A stretch of DNA of 64,000 bases from Hypoxylon rubiginosum (GCA_902806565.1 CADCXA010000037.1:434001-498000), one strand, 5' to 3'. Numbered from the stretch's first letter, positions 13,401 to 25,794 are shown. The notes: generated by a model not told the origin, from the sequence alone. Translations and numbers: made by a program.

Positions 13401-16400
13401 CAACCAATGCGACGGGGATGGATATCAATAATGTCTAGTATTTCGTAGTATATCAATCATAGGTTCACAGCTGTAATCAAGTTGCTTACGAAGACCGAAT
13501 ACCGTCATGTGTTAGCTAAGGGCAACATACAGCGGCATACAGCAAGCGACTATCCATACCACTTATCCCCAAACCTTGCTCGTCAACTCTATCAGTACAG
13601 GTAGTTATTGAGTATTCCCGGCGGTTTCATTCCCCTCCACTCTCCCATGGTCATCGGATCTATCAACATAATAAGAACCTAGCACCTGTTCCCCGCTTCG
13701 GGGACCACGCCGAGCTTTGCTGTTGCCCTTGGTTTTGTTCTTTCTATCGCCGCTCCCAGCCCGCCTCCCCAATATGCCGCAGAATGTAGGCATCGTGTTG
13801 TAGAATGTTGCTTCGGAGACGAGGAAGATGGTGGTCTACATAGACTTTGAAGTGAGCGTCGGGGTAAGTACCGCATTGGAGTCTTCGTCATAAATAGGGA
13901 AATTGGAATATAAGAATGAGGGAGGGCCTTACCTCGTGTGAGCTCCCTGTCTCCAAGTCGCTTTTTGATGGTCTTCTCTGGGTGGTCTGAGGGTTTGGGT
14001 AACTTGTATGGTGCTGGTGCAGTTCGGATACTAGGTAATGATGAAGGGGAATCAATGCCATTTTATAGCCTTGAACTATGTACCACATAGACCCTGACGC
14101 TCTGGACCGATGATCATAGTGACCTATTCAAGATGCGTATAACAATATTGACGGTCGTAGAACTTGGGACCACTGCTAGCACTACATCCGCAGCATATGC
14201 CATAGACCCGCAATACTGGTCCATATACAAGGGGACGCGTGCGCAGAAGCTGCATGTCAAATGCGCAATGAAGGGGCTGTGTGAAAGGGGGATAGGAGGT
14301 AAACAAGAGATGGATACTTGGTTAAACCACCAAGACGTCAATGCTTCCCACGAAGCCGCCCCAAGAAAAGAGCCGCTTGGGGACCACGCACCAATGGCCG
14401 ACGATAGTGACAAACTTCCAGACCTTCCAGACTTCATGGCAAGTCATTCCAAAAGTACCTACATAGTACACTAATTTCATCATGCCTCTGTGGACTCCAG
14501 CCCTAATAAAATGGACACGAAGGGGGGGGAGAGGGAACGAGGGGACGAGGGGATGTGGAGGAGGAATCTCTCATCGAGCCGGGGCCGGCGGGGCAAGATA
14601 AATTAGAGAAATTTTTTCAATTCTCAGCCAACTTCCGAGCCAACTCAACGATACGGAATTCCGTCTCTCCCCTGGCAAGAAGTGCAACTTTTTCGACCCA
14701 CTTGAACACCTAGGCAAATGTACCTAATTTCCATTGTCAATGTCAAATTTGTCGTAGACGGATTGACAGGGTAGGCCCCTAGGACTTGTAGCTTCTAAAC
14801 AACCCACCCGACGGCGATCAGCCAACGTCCCCTTCTGCGCAGTACGTACTCCAAGTCAATTAACATTGAAGGTAAGGTCGCACGCCGGGATGTTTTTCAT
14901 TCCTTTCTTTTTCTTTTGGCTCTTTGAAATGTCCGTCGGAAAGTTGCCATTCATCTGCGACCTCGGGCATTTTCCAAAGGAACCTCACGATCGGACGACG
15001 AACGCGGGCCATTGGCAAAGCCACTCGAGCATCCAAGCTAGGCTCTCTCTCCATTTCTGGCTCAGTGGTCCAGGGCCCAGGGTTGTCTTCACGCTAGGAC
15101 CTCAGCACCTCAGCGTATCGATATCAGTCCAGACCATTGATACCCCCCTATCAGCACAGCCACATCAGCATCAGCCAGGTGTGGCTTGACATTGACCTGG
15201 CGTGTGGCGCTCGTGTGGTGTTAACGGTGTTAATTGAGGCCGTCAGACTCGCTCGTTCCCCTTTTCTTCCATCCCATTGTCCAGAGAATTCGTCGTAATG
15301 TTGCTGATTGTCCAACCCAGGGGGAGGAATCACGCTTTTTAAAAACCTCGGCCTCAAAGTTTCTGATGTAAGCGGGCCGTGCAAGACAAACGTCCCGTTC
15401 AGGCCGGAACACGCCGATGATGGATGATGAGTGTGCGCCCGCTAGGTACCACGATGATGAAAATGCGGGGTGCCGCACCCGTATATATTATACCCGAGTC
15501 TGTGGTTAGCCGAAGAGAACCCTCTCGAGTGCGTCCGATAATGGCAGGCATTGCATAGACCCAACCCCTGGACATCACCCTATCACACAAATCCTGCCCA
15601 ATCAGACGCCAAGCACATGATCCGGCGCATCTCCCTTTCCAGTAGACGTGGCCGAGTTCGTGGAGGATTGGGGGATCGTCAGATGCGAAGTCTCAGCTTC
15701 GAGAGCACCGACGCGCCGTAGTACCAGGCTTTTGCACCAAGGATACTCCGTTAGGCGTTAGGCCATCTCCTTGAGCCCAACCATCCTCACTCTTCCTAGG
15801 TCGCCCATTGCCCGCATGTCTCTAGCAGCAGCTTTTTATCCATCATATCGAGCCGATTACAAGCGTGGAGTGTTTATGGCGATCTCGAAGTTGGCCTGTA
15901 GGGGCGATTTGAAGCTTAAGGGGTCATGTCGCAAGCCGTAACACCCAAGCGTTGTAATGTTGCGTTGGAGAAAAAGGTGGTGAAGTTCGTTAAGAGAAGT
16001 TGGGGCGGAATGCCGTCTGCTTTATTTTCATTATTACTCAGAGGGTGTGGGACCGCCTTCTCAATAAGACCACGGGCTAAGCCATTCAGCCGTATATGCA
16101 CAGCATATACGATGACCGCCCGATCGGCTACTCTGCAGAGCTAGGGGCTTTTGGCGAGGATGAAGCAGATTCCCGATTTTAGCACCTTTTTTCATATTCG
16201 ATCATGCTGTGTGCTTTATAACGGCTGTTCAATTAACTTATAAACGACAAAATACCTACCTAGGTATAGTATTTAGTAATTCTAATGGCCTCTTGTGTAT
16301 TTGAGACATGTGAGACGCCTCGCAGGTTATGGCTTGCTCATCCCCACGGAACACCGGGATTCGTTTTCATGAGACTGCCATGTAGTATCCAACCAAACTA

Positions 16401-17805
16401 ACACTCGTTGGTGCGATCCCTTCTTCGGGCCACATGCTCACAGCTGGAAGAGAGTAAAGGATTATATTCCCTAGTGTGACTGGAACATCTAAGCGGTATT
16501 TTTCATACCTTTCTCCTAGGTAGAGTATAGCAGCAAATTCTACTCCTTTTCTACTCCTTTTCTACTGATAGATACTGGAATGGATTTCTCATATACACCA
16601 CCCCAATTCAATATGGAATGTCAAGTTACTTATTACCCCGAGATCATACACGGTTATCAGGATCTCGCGCCTGATGGGAGAACGCAAAAGACATGGCACG
16701 GCCACGACCAACGTCGCATCTAGCTAGCTCCAAGAGCCTTAGACTCCAACTATATACCGAAATATCCATGGAGTAATTATACTCCTAGAGCGTTCGAAAA
16801 ATGACAATATCACTTTATTTTTTTACTTTTTCGCGTTATAGGGGTCGCGACTTCACCAGAAGTCCTCATCACTGATGTTAGAACGATCTTGGCCACCTAG
16901 ACACTGTATTGCAGGTAATAGTTCATCACAATTATGTTGGACTCCTTTTTGAAATATTCCAAGGACTTTTACGCGCTGTGGACGAGGTTCATACTGAATG
17001 TGTTAGGAGGCGCCCCCTATCTGGCCATCACCCTTTACAGCGACACTCAACCCCCACGATTATTTCCTCCCCTTAGTGTCTATGATCAAGCGGTCACTGA
17101 TCAGGATCATGAGTGTCGTGGCTGATAAAACTATGTCGAGGAGACTCTTGATTTGATGCCCAACGCGAAGTAGAGATAGCAAATATTCTCAATTCTACGT
17201 CAGAAGGCTTCCCATACTAGTATCCTCGTTCCACACGACGCCCACATAACTCTTGCAAGGCAGGCTACCAAGGGCCCCCGTCTTCTACACATCATCATCG
17301 ACTGATAAGTTTGCCATAAAGGGGAGATGTTGGTCCAAGATACGGTCAAGTGTAGCACTCGTCGTCAGCGCGACCAGATTTCATTGGGCAAACCCCAACC
17401 CAGACTCGCATACAAGTAGTCACGCTCTCTCCTTTCAGAAAGTGATTTGAGTGGAAGAGCCCACGAGATTTCTGCCGGTCGTTATCTCTGCCTTCACCGC
17501 TCTATTGCGCCTCGCACTCGAACTCCAAGGCGCCGCGGCTCTTCTTCTCATCCAATTGCACCACACCCACCTCAAGACGACGGCCACTTATGCGACCTCT
17601 TCGGGGGCTGAATTGGGTATTGAAGCATACTTGGGATATATTCGTCTTCACTTAGTTCACTAGCGCTAACGTCGACCATCGACACGATGATGCGCCTTCG
17701 AGCCTCGAACTCGGAGCCCCCTATGTGTATAAAAATGGGAGACAGATCCCGAATCGCCAGCCGCGAAAATGAAACCTATACGGAATTCTTTATCTTCTCT
17801 TCATT
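10419..17805. other. Gene-poor spacer between the two DUF6594 genes
   Basis: No convincing gene in 7.4 kb. Open frames of 60-113 codons overlap on both strands and carry no recognised motif. An A/T-rich patch lies at 10770-10870 just after copy 1. Palindromic AGGT/ACCT motifs occur at 11478-11492 and 16252-16266. A tRNA-T-arm-like string near 12980 does not fold into a tRNA. The flanks of the two DUF6594 genes show no obvious shared sequence by eye, so there is no visible trace of a recent tandem duplication unit. Confidence 0.5.
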
Positions 17806-19251
17806 ATGGCAAGTTCATCCAGCACTGGGCTAACAATCCCCCTGGACAATGTCCAATCCTACACTCCAAGGAGCAGCACTCCACAAACTCCAGTTACCCC
17901 TTACCCGCCCATCCGACCTATGACACAAGGGAAAACCTATTCTGCCATGTATGACAAGGCCATAGAAGGCAAGTTCCCACCTATAGAACCTAGGTGGCAA
18001 TCAGTATCTAACTAATATTTGTGCTATAGCTAAGAGGCAGGCTGGAGAAGGTTTCGACGCCTTTTACTCCGATCTGGACGTCTGTAAGTTGCATCACACT
18101 ATATAGGAGGTAGCCTCCCGCAGTAAAGATACGACACTAACAGCCATATAAAGTGAAGCGCTCACCGAAAGGATGGCCATCGATCGCGGCGACGCAGATG
18201 TACATGCCGAACTACGACTCGCATAGAGCGTTTAAGAGCCCTACGCACGCCGCCCTTATCAACTTGGAGCAGAAGATCGACTGCGTCGTGAACAAGCTGG
18301 ACGAGAGGGACTTCGAGGACGCGAAGACAGAAGGCGGCCGGCCGCTGAGGTCGCTGCCTTTCGACCGGGAGAAATTCGTAGCGCGCTGCCTCCGGGGGCC
18401 CGCGCACCTGTCAACGCCAACCCCCGGATCGAGCCCGGGCGAGCTCCGTATGGCGGAGAGAGAAAACCTCCACGCGTGTCTCGGAATCTTATTAAAGGAA
18501 TACTGTAAGCGCTCCGTCGATCGAGACTACCTAGCGTAGAAGAGCGGGCGATAACTAACCGCGAAGTGCGAATAAGTCACGCTGCTCCACATGCACCACC
18601 AGAACCTAAAGTTTCCTCGCGTCAGCCGACGCGCGCATGAGGCGCACTTCCAAGCAGCCCGGGACCATCAGGGTCTGGAAGACGAGGCCTGCGCCTTCAT
18701 GCGCTACATCGACGACTGGATCTGCCCCGAGCCTGATATCATCTTCCAGCGCTTTGAGAATCTTCTATACACGAAGTCGAAGGGCCTCACGGTTCGTCTC
18801 GTCCTCCTCCCCCCCCTTTTCCCTTCCTCGTCAAATTTACTCCCCTGAACTGGTATCACGTAGTAGCTAACGCCCCTTCTTCCCCCCCTCCCAACAGCAA
18901 TTCCTCAAGCACGCCTGCTGCCTCTTCAGCTCCGCCCCGCTCCCGTCCGCCATGTCGGACGACGACCCGCGCGTGCGCTACAGCCTGCGGGGGTTCGAGC
19001 GGTTCGTCAAGGGCCTCCTCGGGCTCGTCAGCCTGTCCCTGCTGGCGCCGCCCGTCGCCGTCCTCTACCTCCGGACGGGGTGGCCCCGCGCCGCGTACCT
19101 CGGCGTCGTCGTCGCCTTCTCGACCGTCTTCTGCTTCGTCCTCGCCCTCTTCGAGCCCAACACCGCCCGCCTCCTCGTCGGCCTCGCCGCCTTCTTCGCC
19201 GTCCTCATCGCCTTCCTCTCGAATAACATGGTGAACTGCGAGGCGGCTTGA
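17806..19251 (+). CDS. DUF6594 family membrane protein, copy 2 (five exons)
   Basis: Exons are 17806-17968, 18030-18083, 18154-18504, 18577-18791 and 18898-19251 (1137 nt, 378 aa). Intron 1 appears to be GC-AG (GCAAGT donor, CTAAC branch, TAG acceptor); the others are GT-AG with CTAAC branches. The product carries GWPSIAA, MPNYD and a charged helix around EQKIDCVVNKLDERD, then SRRAHEAHFQ. Three C-terminal hydrophobic segments lie at about 300-319, 327-345 and 352-370. Intron phases (1, 1, 1, 0) and positions match copy 1, and exon 4 is 215 nt in both genes. The 3' exons are much richer in G+C at third positions than copy 1. Function is unknown; the family predicts an integral membrane protein with a long cytosolic N-terminal part. 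Confidence 0.82.
17969..18029 (+). other. Probable GC-AG intron in DUF6594 copy 2
   Basis: AAG|GCAAGT at 17969 is the strong consensus for the rare GC donor class. CTAAC follows at 18009 and TAG ends at 18029. The 61-base intron joins exons in phase and avoids the in-frame stop that reading through would meet. Confidence 0.65.
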
Positions 19252-19543
19252 GCGTAAAGACTAAAAAAGGGGTTAAGATAGGGATATAAAAAAAGGAGGG
19301 AGGGGGTGGGGGTGGTCTACATGGAGAATCGAAATCAGTGGCTCAGTGACAGTTATGAACATGTAATGGGTTCATTTCTCTATAGAAATAGTATTTTCTC
19401 TTTCCGCTCTTAGTTCTAGCTTATTTTAAAATGCGTCCCGAGGTCGTCCGTCTGTCGCTATCCAAGATCCATGCATTAAAAATCTGCCTATCACCAAATT
19501 TTTTTAATTAATTGTACTTGGACCGTCACTACTGAATATGCGT
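19252..19543. other. Convergent 3' spacer, DUF6594 copy 2 / MFS transporter
   Basis: A 292-base A/T-rich spacer between two convergent stop codons, presumably holding both 3' UTRs. It contains a purine-rich stretch (19260-19315) and a poly-T/AT patch near 19499-19510. No gene is seen. Confidence 0.6.
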
Positions 19544-21511
19544 CTACTCCCTCTCGCTGCGCGACAGAGTCGAGTGCAACTTGTGCTGCTTCATCAAGGA
19601 GACGCTGATCAGGCCCAGGATGGTCAGCCCCAGCATGGCGAACCACACGCTCCGGAAGGCCTCCATGAACGACGCGACCACGCCGTCGTGCCAGCCCTCG
19701 GGGAGGTGCTTGAGCTCGTCGAGGTCGTCCCTGATCCTGTGGATCTCGTCCGCGGCGCCGGGCAGGTCGCCGAAGCGGCCCCAGAGCTGCTCCTTGAGCA
19801 CGTTCTGGTAGATAGCCGACGCGACCGTGATACCGACGGTCCCGCCGACCGACCGGAACGCGTACGTGGCCGACGTGACCGTGGCCTGGTGGGAGTGGTC
19901 CACCGCGGCGAGGCAGGCCAGGAGCGTGACAGTAAGCATGGCGCCCTGCCCGCTACCGAGAAGCAGGAATGCGATCATCAGGGGCCATTTGGGCGAGTTC
20001 TCGTTGAGCGTCGTGAGGATGATGACGCAGGCAAGCTGCAATGCCACGGCCAGGATTCCCAAGCCCAGCTGTTACAGGGTTAGTTTCATGCACCAGACGC
20101 AACACTCTGCTTACTGTAGATATCTCGATTTGGAAAGGAGAGAGTTGCATGGGGGGTTTTCTTGAGCCGCCGCCCGGAAAGGGAATTATGCATAAATTGC
20201 TTGGCTTAGAAAGCATTATCAACTTACTGTCCCATAGTTAGTATATGTGCGGAATTAAGAACTAGGCAAAAGACAGGAGTTGAAGGTAACTCTAACAACA
20301 GAAGGATCGGAGTCCTAGAGCGGAACATTAGACATACCATAGCGCCCAGTCTTCTTCATGATGAGACCGCTTCCAACTGAACAGATACAAATACCAACAG
20401 GCGCGAAAAGGATTACTAGGCCGGAGTCCGTGGCAGAATAACCGCGCGACTGCAAGTATATCGGAACGTAAAACAAGGCCATCATGTTTGTCATACAGCA
20501 AAGCAGGTTGGTCATGCAGGCCGTGAAGACAGTTCGATCCACTAGCAGACGGACTGGGATGACGGGCTGCTTGGCGCGGGATTCCCAGATAATGAAAGCA
20601 ACGAATGCCACTAGGGATAGTGGCAAGGTGGTTAGCGGAAGTGGATTAATCCAGGGGACCAGATTGCCACCTGCATTGAGACCGAGGAGTAGCAGAACAA
20701 GGAAGACGATAAGCGAGAAGGCACCGGTGAAGTCGATACGGGCTAGGTACGATTTCTCGGATACCTTAGGCGGCACCCGGACCAGATAGGCAACGAGACA
20801 TGCCGAGACCAAGACCGGAGGGACTTGGACAAGAAACGCCAAGCGCCAGCCCCAAGACGAGTTATCGTTGACCAGACCTCCGAAAACACCACCCAGCATC
20901 GCTCCGGATCCGTAGCAAATATTCCCGATCCCCTGAATGACGCCTCGGTTTCTGAGAGGGACGAGGTCGGTACCTAGGAAGGTCGATATGGACATGAGGC
21001 CGCCACCACCGATGCCGGCGATGACCCGTCCGAAGATCATGACGTTCTCGTCCCGGGCGAGGCCGCAGATGAGGTTGCCGGCAGCGAAGAAGATGTTGCT
21101 GAACACCAGGCCGGGGCCCCGCCCGAAGATGTCCGTCAGCCTTCCGGAGATTGGCTGGCACGCCGCGTTGGAAATGAGATAGGCGGTCGCGAGCCACGAC
21201 AGCACGCTCAGGGACCGAAACTCGCTGGAGATGGGGGCCGACAGGGTGGCGATGATGGTCGAATCGATGGCGCCGAGGAAGACGCCGATCCAGCAGGTGA
21301 AGAGGATGAGCCATAGTTTAAAGCCTTTGACCTCTTCGACGATGATGGTCTGCTCGTCGTTATTACTCTCTGGTGGAGGCTCGTCAGGAGAGACTGTGCT
21401 CTTATTCTGATTGCCCAGCAGCGGCGTCGTCTCGTCGCTTCCAACCTGTAAGATTTCATCTGCCGGCACCGGCTGGATCTCCTGGGTAGAGGTGCTCTTA
21501 TTCGGAGCCAT
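19544..21511 (-). CDS. MFS transporter, vacuolar basic amino acid / Fnx1-like (14-TM type)
   Basis: Two coding blocks on the minus strand: 21511-20338 (ATG at 21511) and 20068-19544. The first encodes an acidic N-terminus (ETTPLLG, dileucine-like) and then the DHA2-type core: LGAIDSTIIATL, SWLATAYLISNAACQP, G-R-L-T-D-I-F-G-R-G, and AGIGGGGLMSIS. The second encodes the last helices, including GQGAMLTVTLLACLAAVDHSHQ. The whole is about 565 residues. This is the pattern of Vba/Fnx1 vacuolar basic amino acid permeases, which move lysine, histidine or arginine into vacuoles; substrate is inferred from family only. The GTATGT donor after 20338 leaves phase 1, while the only acceptor before the second block (AACAG at 20069-20073) requires phase 0. 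So the 269-base gap hides a micro-exon or a one-base lesion. Confidence 0.8.
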
Positions 21512-23351
21512 ATTGGCTGTTTGTATTCCTGACAAATAAATCCCCAGCCCCACTTGCAGCTATATCGAAAGCTTCAATTCGGAGATAACGCCAGCCAAGC
21601 TCCTCCGATACGTTGAAACTATTGCCACTAGCTAGAAGAGATGGTAAGAGTAAGTTTTTGGAGAAACTTTAGGGAGAATAAGTATTTATGAGACATGAGA
21701 ATATAAATCTGAGGCAGAAATAAGATGGAAGGATTGGTGAGATTGGAGTCAGAGCTGTTGATGTTGACGCTGTTATCCATTGTCGGGGTTAGCACGGCGA
21801 ATTGCGACATGAGCTAAGGAGATATGAGATAACGGGTTCCAATTATTGATCGGCATTCCACACATTCAACACGCTCTACGCCCTTTCGAGTCCGACTCCG
21901 CATCTTAAACGGCTGCCCGCATCTCGAAGAGCACACACACGACACTTACACGATGCTCATAACTGCAATATTGCCCGTTAAACATGAACCTCCAATAATT
22001 TTCAGCCCAAGTACCTAAGTAGGTGGGTAGTTTATGCAGTGGTACATTGTTCTTCGTCGTAATGGGGTCCCTAGTCGAAATGATGCGTGATCCGGTGCAA
22101 GATCCGGCGCGCGATCTGTGTTAGGACGCACATAAGCTGAACACGATTTTCAGAGGGAAAAAATGATGTCGGAAAGTAATGGTACACAAGTCCGGTTAAC
22201 AAAGCCGTTGCCGGTGATAGTAGCGGCATGATTTCGGCTCCGTGCCGACCCTTAAACGGAGGATATCAAGCCGGTTGGGATGCCTCTCGGTGGGATGCAG
22301 CACTTACATCATCCCTTAGCAAGCCTGTAACACTACAGGGATGAGTGGTGGGCGGCTGTGAGCATTCGTCACGTCACTGTAATTATGACAAGGAACTTCA
22401 TAACTGCCTCTGCCTCCGCCTCCTGATAGAAAGCAAATCTAACATGAAGATACCACAGTGAGACAAGTTGGGCACGACCACCTTATCATGTCTCAAGAGG
22501 TGATGATTCTTATTGACGGGTTCGCCAACTCGTAATTATTGCGGTTGTTGCGGGATAAATAATGAAATGGCTAACCTCTTCATGAACAGTTGACTTCACA
22601 GACCTCGCAATTGGTCAGGATTTTAACACCAAAAGACTGGTGTATATGCAAGATTGGCCCGCCGTTCGCCCATCTAGTTGGAATAGCGCTACGACTAGTC
22701 GTGGCTCAGCTCTGCGTCCTAAGTGGCGCCAGCAGGCAGTGTTCGTCGCTAAACAGGGGTGCCAAGATTTACTTTTCTTGCCTCGAGATCTCCCAGTCAA
22801 CTGTCAACTGTGGCTGAGCTTAAAATAGAACAACTCCTACTTGGGGGACCCTCTCTCTCGTCTCTCCCTGCTCACATACGCGCAATGCTATTCATCAGCC
22901 CCGAGGTTCAAGTTGTCAGCTTTGGTACGTAGTTAGGCAAAATCAACAACATTGCAACAAAATCCAGATACTCTCTAATAAACCGCACCGATTCTCTTTC
23001 CTCGTCTCTCGCTTATCGAATTTAATACTCCTTTTTTTTTCTCTCGACGTCCGGCGAACACCCTATTGCGAATACCCGTGTTAGACGTTCGAGTTGAAAC
23101 CTTCCAAGCCCTTTGTTCGTTTAGCGCTTCGACAAACATCAGCCGCAGAATCGCCCCTAAAAAACACCGACCGCAGCCTGCCAGCCTGCTTGGGGCTGTT
23201 TCCCACAAGCTTCCACACTACAGTTTCCAGAACCTCGAGGTATAATTCTTCCAAACGTTCGGCACATCTTGTCGACGTAAACTTTCTTTTCTGCTAGCGT
23301 TCGTCTTATATATTAACCTTTCATCTGACAGAGAGCGTTTAGCCCTTGATA
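21512..23351. promoter_or_regulatory. Divergent upstream region of MFS and MARVEL genes
   Basis: 1.84 kb between two outward-facing start codons, so it should hold both promoters. No gene is supportable. Immediately before the MARVEL start a pyrimidine-rich tract (T10 within 23030-23045) and mixed CT-rich sequence resemble fungal core promoters. No specific operator is recognised. Confidence 0.5.
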
Positions 23352-24407
23352 ATGGCTTTGTTCGAGAAGCTCGATATCAACCCCGATAAGGTGCCCAACA
23401 CCAAACTCGGCCTCCACATCTTCCAGGCCGTCCTAGGCGTCGTAATATTCATCCTCGAGATCGTCTTGTTCCGAGCAGACGGCTCGGTAATTAACGGTAA
23501 CAATGGTTGGCCATTTGGACTGGTACGTTCGAGGTCCCCACCCCCCCCCCCCCCCCCCCCCCCCTTTTCGATGCGAGGTGCGGCTGCTTACAGGACTATG
23601 TTGCAACAGTGTTTCTTATCTATCCCGGCCTGGCTCTACTTAGCCATGGCACCGCGATTCGAGCGAACTCGAAAGCTTGCAGAGCCGCACGCGATGGTCG
23701 TCGTCGACGTTATCTTCGCCATATTCTGGCTTTCGGCCTTCGCTAGCCAGGCGGCATACAATACTGCGAATTCATGTGGCCAAGGCTGTGCTGTCAGCAA
23801 AGCTATCGTCGGAATCGCTTTCTTCGAGCTGTAAGATATCTCGGCCCTAGATTCGTCGCGTAATACCGTTTTTTTCTCCCTCCCTTTCTAACATGTGCAT
23901 GCAAACAGTCTCGGCTTCATAGCGACGTCGGCCGTCAGCGTGTATACGCTACGGTACTACAGGCAGACCGAGAGCCTGCCCGGGTACGAGAACCTCGGGA
24001 CGAGCCAGAACATCGACCCGGACAAGGCGGCCTTCTCGATGGCGCCGCACGACGAGGAGGCGTACGCTCCCGTGCAGATGGACGACCGCCACGACGACCA
24101 CCACGACGGCGGTAACGGCCACAGCGGCCCCTACGACCCGGACTCGTTCGCCCCGCGCTTCGACAACGACACCGCCTACCGGCCGCACAGCACCTCGCCC
24201 GCCCCCCTCGACAACCCCTTCGACAACGCCTACCGGACGCACAGCCAGTCCCCGGCGCATAGCGCAGCGCACAGTGACCCCTACGGCGACCCGTACGGCT
24301 CCGCGAGCTCTAGGCCGCACATATACGCACCCCCCGTGGCGGAGGACTACGACGACGACCGGCCGGTGCAATTCCCCAGCGCGAACTACGACCGCACCTT
24401 GCATTAA
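23352..24407 (+). CDS. MARVEL-domain integral membrane protein (three exons)
   Basis: Exons are 23352-23522, 23610-23830 and 23909-24407 (891 nt, 296 aa). ATG at 23352 follows an upstream in-frame TTG that I rejected. Four hydrophobic segments make up the MARVEL fold: LHIFQAVLGVVIFILEIVLF, CFLSIPAWLYLAMAP, MVVVDVIFAIFWLSAFASQA and IVGIAFFELLGFIATSAVSV. Between the third and fourth is the family's ANSCGQGC-type cysteine pair. The long C-terminal tail (about 170 residues) is hydrophilic and rich in D, H, P and S, with repeated PHS/HSTSPA and DPYGDPYG units and an acidic EDYDDD stretch. MARVEL proteins sit in cholesterol- or ergosterol-rich membranes and vesicles; the exact role in fungi is unclear. 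Intron 1 contains C24 and is stop-free in frame. Confidence 0.88.
23541..23564 (+). repeat. C24 homopolymer inside MARVEL intron 1
   Basis: Twenty-four consecutive C follow CCCCA. The tract lies in the 87-base intron 23523-23609. A tract like this is expected to vary in length between isolates and to be error-prone in sequencing. Confidence 0.95.
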
Positions 24408-24995
24408 TCGAGGGTTTTTTTTTTAAGAATAAAAACCTTGTCGGCATAGTTACTTTTTTTTTTAACTGTTTCGGGATAATTAGGTACTGGGTGGCAGCTG
24501 GTAGGCAACCTCATGAGAATTCAACAATTTTTTTTAGGAAGGAAGAAAGAAAAAGAAAGAAAGCGAGAAAGAGTCTTTGGAACATAGTATGGCGGGTCCT
24601 GTGTCTTTGTATAAAGCTCACGAACGGTGTGATATATCGGATCGGTGTTCCGGAAACCTCTTGTTTATAACGGCACTATAGGAGAGATACCAAGGAAAAT
24701 AGTGTCTACGATTATTTTGCAAATTGTACTTGTTTTCGGGGTTAGTATTTCGGTTGGCAAACATATCCAACGGAGTTCTTATTTGGGATCGGCTCCCCCC
24801 TTTTCTACGCTGTCTTTTGTAAGGTCATGTTTATGGCCTAGGTTCATACGATAATGGCGTGGCAAGAGGGACAAGATTGTCAATGTATGGTTCTTCTTAG
24901 AGCCCTATATGCCACAGGTCTGCTCTTGGCCTAGCAAGTATTGAAATCCGTAACGCCGTGCCATGCAATCGTCTTGATATTCTTTGCCCCCTTTT
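24408..24995. other. Convergent spacer MARVEL / Nop16
   Basis: 588 bases between two convergent stop codons, presumably both 3' UTRs. It contains T-runs at 24415-24422 and 24453-24462 and an A/G-rich patch at 24536-24572. No gene is seen. Confidence 0.55.
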
Positions 24996-25774
24996 TTAAG
25001 CCGAAGTTCCCTTCAACTTTTTTATCCTCCTCGTGATATCGGCCTCTGTCTGCTGCATGGGATTCAGTTTCCGGTCCCTTGCCATCGCCTTCGTGTCATC
25101 GCCGTACTTGTCCGCAAGTCTCTGTAGCCACTCGATCTCCCTCGAGCTCTGGGTTTTCTTCTTTTTGACTATGGGCCGATTCGCCTCGGTCTCAAGCTGC
25201 GGGAAGATGCCGTCGCCGGCCTCGGCCTCGTCAGCGTCTCCGATACCGTCCCACTCTTCGGCGTCCATATCCTCGTCCTCCCCTTCTCCTTCGTCGTCTT
25301 CGGAGTCCAGATCGTTAAGCAGGTCATTAAGCGGGTTGTCTTTGGCCTTCTTCCCGTCCAGGACCCGGATAATCTTGCCGTTCTCGTCCCGCTCCACGCG
25401 CACCTCGGTGACGACGGCGTTGGCCGTCTGGCCGATGGCGAACGGGTCCACGGGCTTCGTGGAGCGCCCTTGCAGCTTGCGCGACGCCGGGTTGGGCTCC
25501 ACGCCGCCTGTAGGCGCCCTGAGGCGACCCACGAGACCCAGGCGGCGGTAGTTTTGCGTCGTGGTCTCCTTCTTGTTCCTATGCGCGTTCATCCAGGTTA
25601 GCATACACACGCATAATCCTGGAGAATGAAATGGGAGAGGTAAGCTTACCAATTCTTAGCTATGAGGTCGTTTCCTAGCGGGTTCAGCAGGCGCTTCGAC
25701 TTCATCGACGACGACGGCTGCCGGATCGCGTTGCGAGACGAGCGTCGTTTGCGCTTCTGAAGATCTCGGCCCAT
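24996..25774 (-). CDS. NOP16: Nucleolar ribosome-biogenesis protein Nop16
   Basis: Exons are 25774-25650 and 25578-24996 on the minus strand (708 nt, 235 aa), joined by a 71-base intron with GTAAGC donor, GCTAAC branch and ATAG acceptor; the junction restores a Trp codon. The N-terminus (MGRDLQKRKRRSSRNAIRQP, then KSKRLLNPLGNDLIAKNW) and the segment NKKETTTQNYRRLGL after the intron are the Nop16 family pattern. A central acidic region (EDDEGEGEDEDMDAEEWDG) follows. The C-terminal block has SSREIEWLQRLADKYGDD, MARDRKLNPMQQTEADITRR and KKLKG, which in this family packs into pre-60S particles. Nop16 is an assembly factor for the 60S ribosomal subunit in the nucleolus. Length matches fungal members. 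Identification is firm. Confidence 0.92.
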
Positions 25775-25794
25775 AATGTCGTTGCCTTTTTTTT

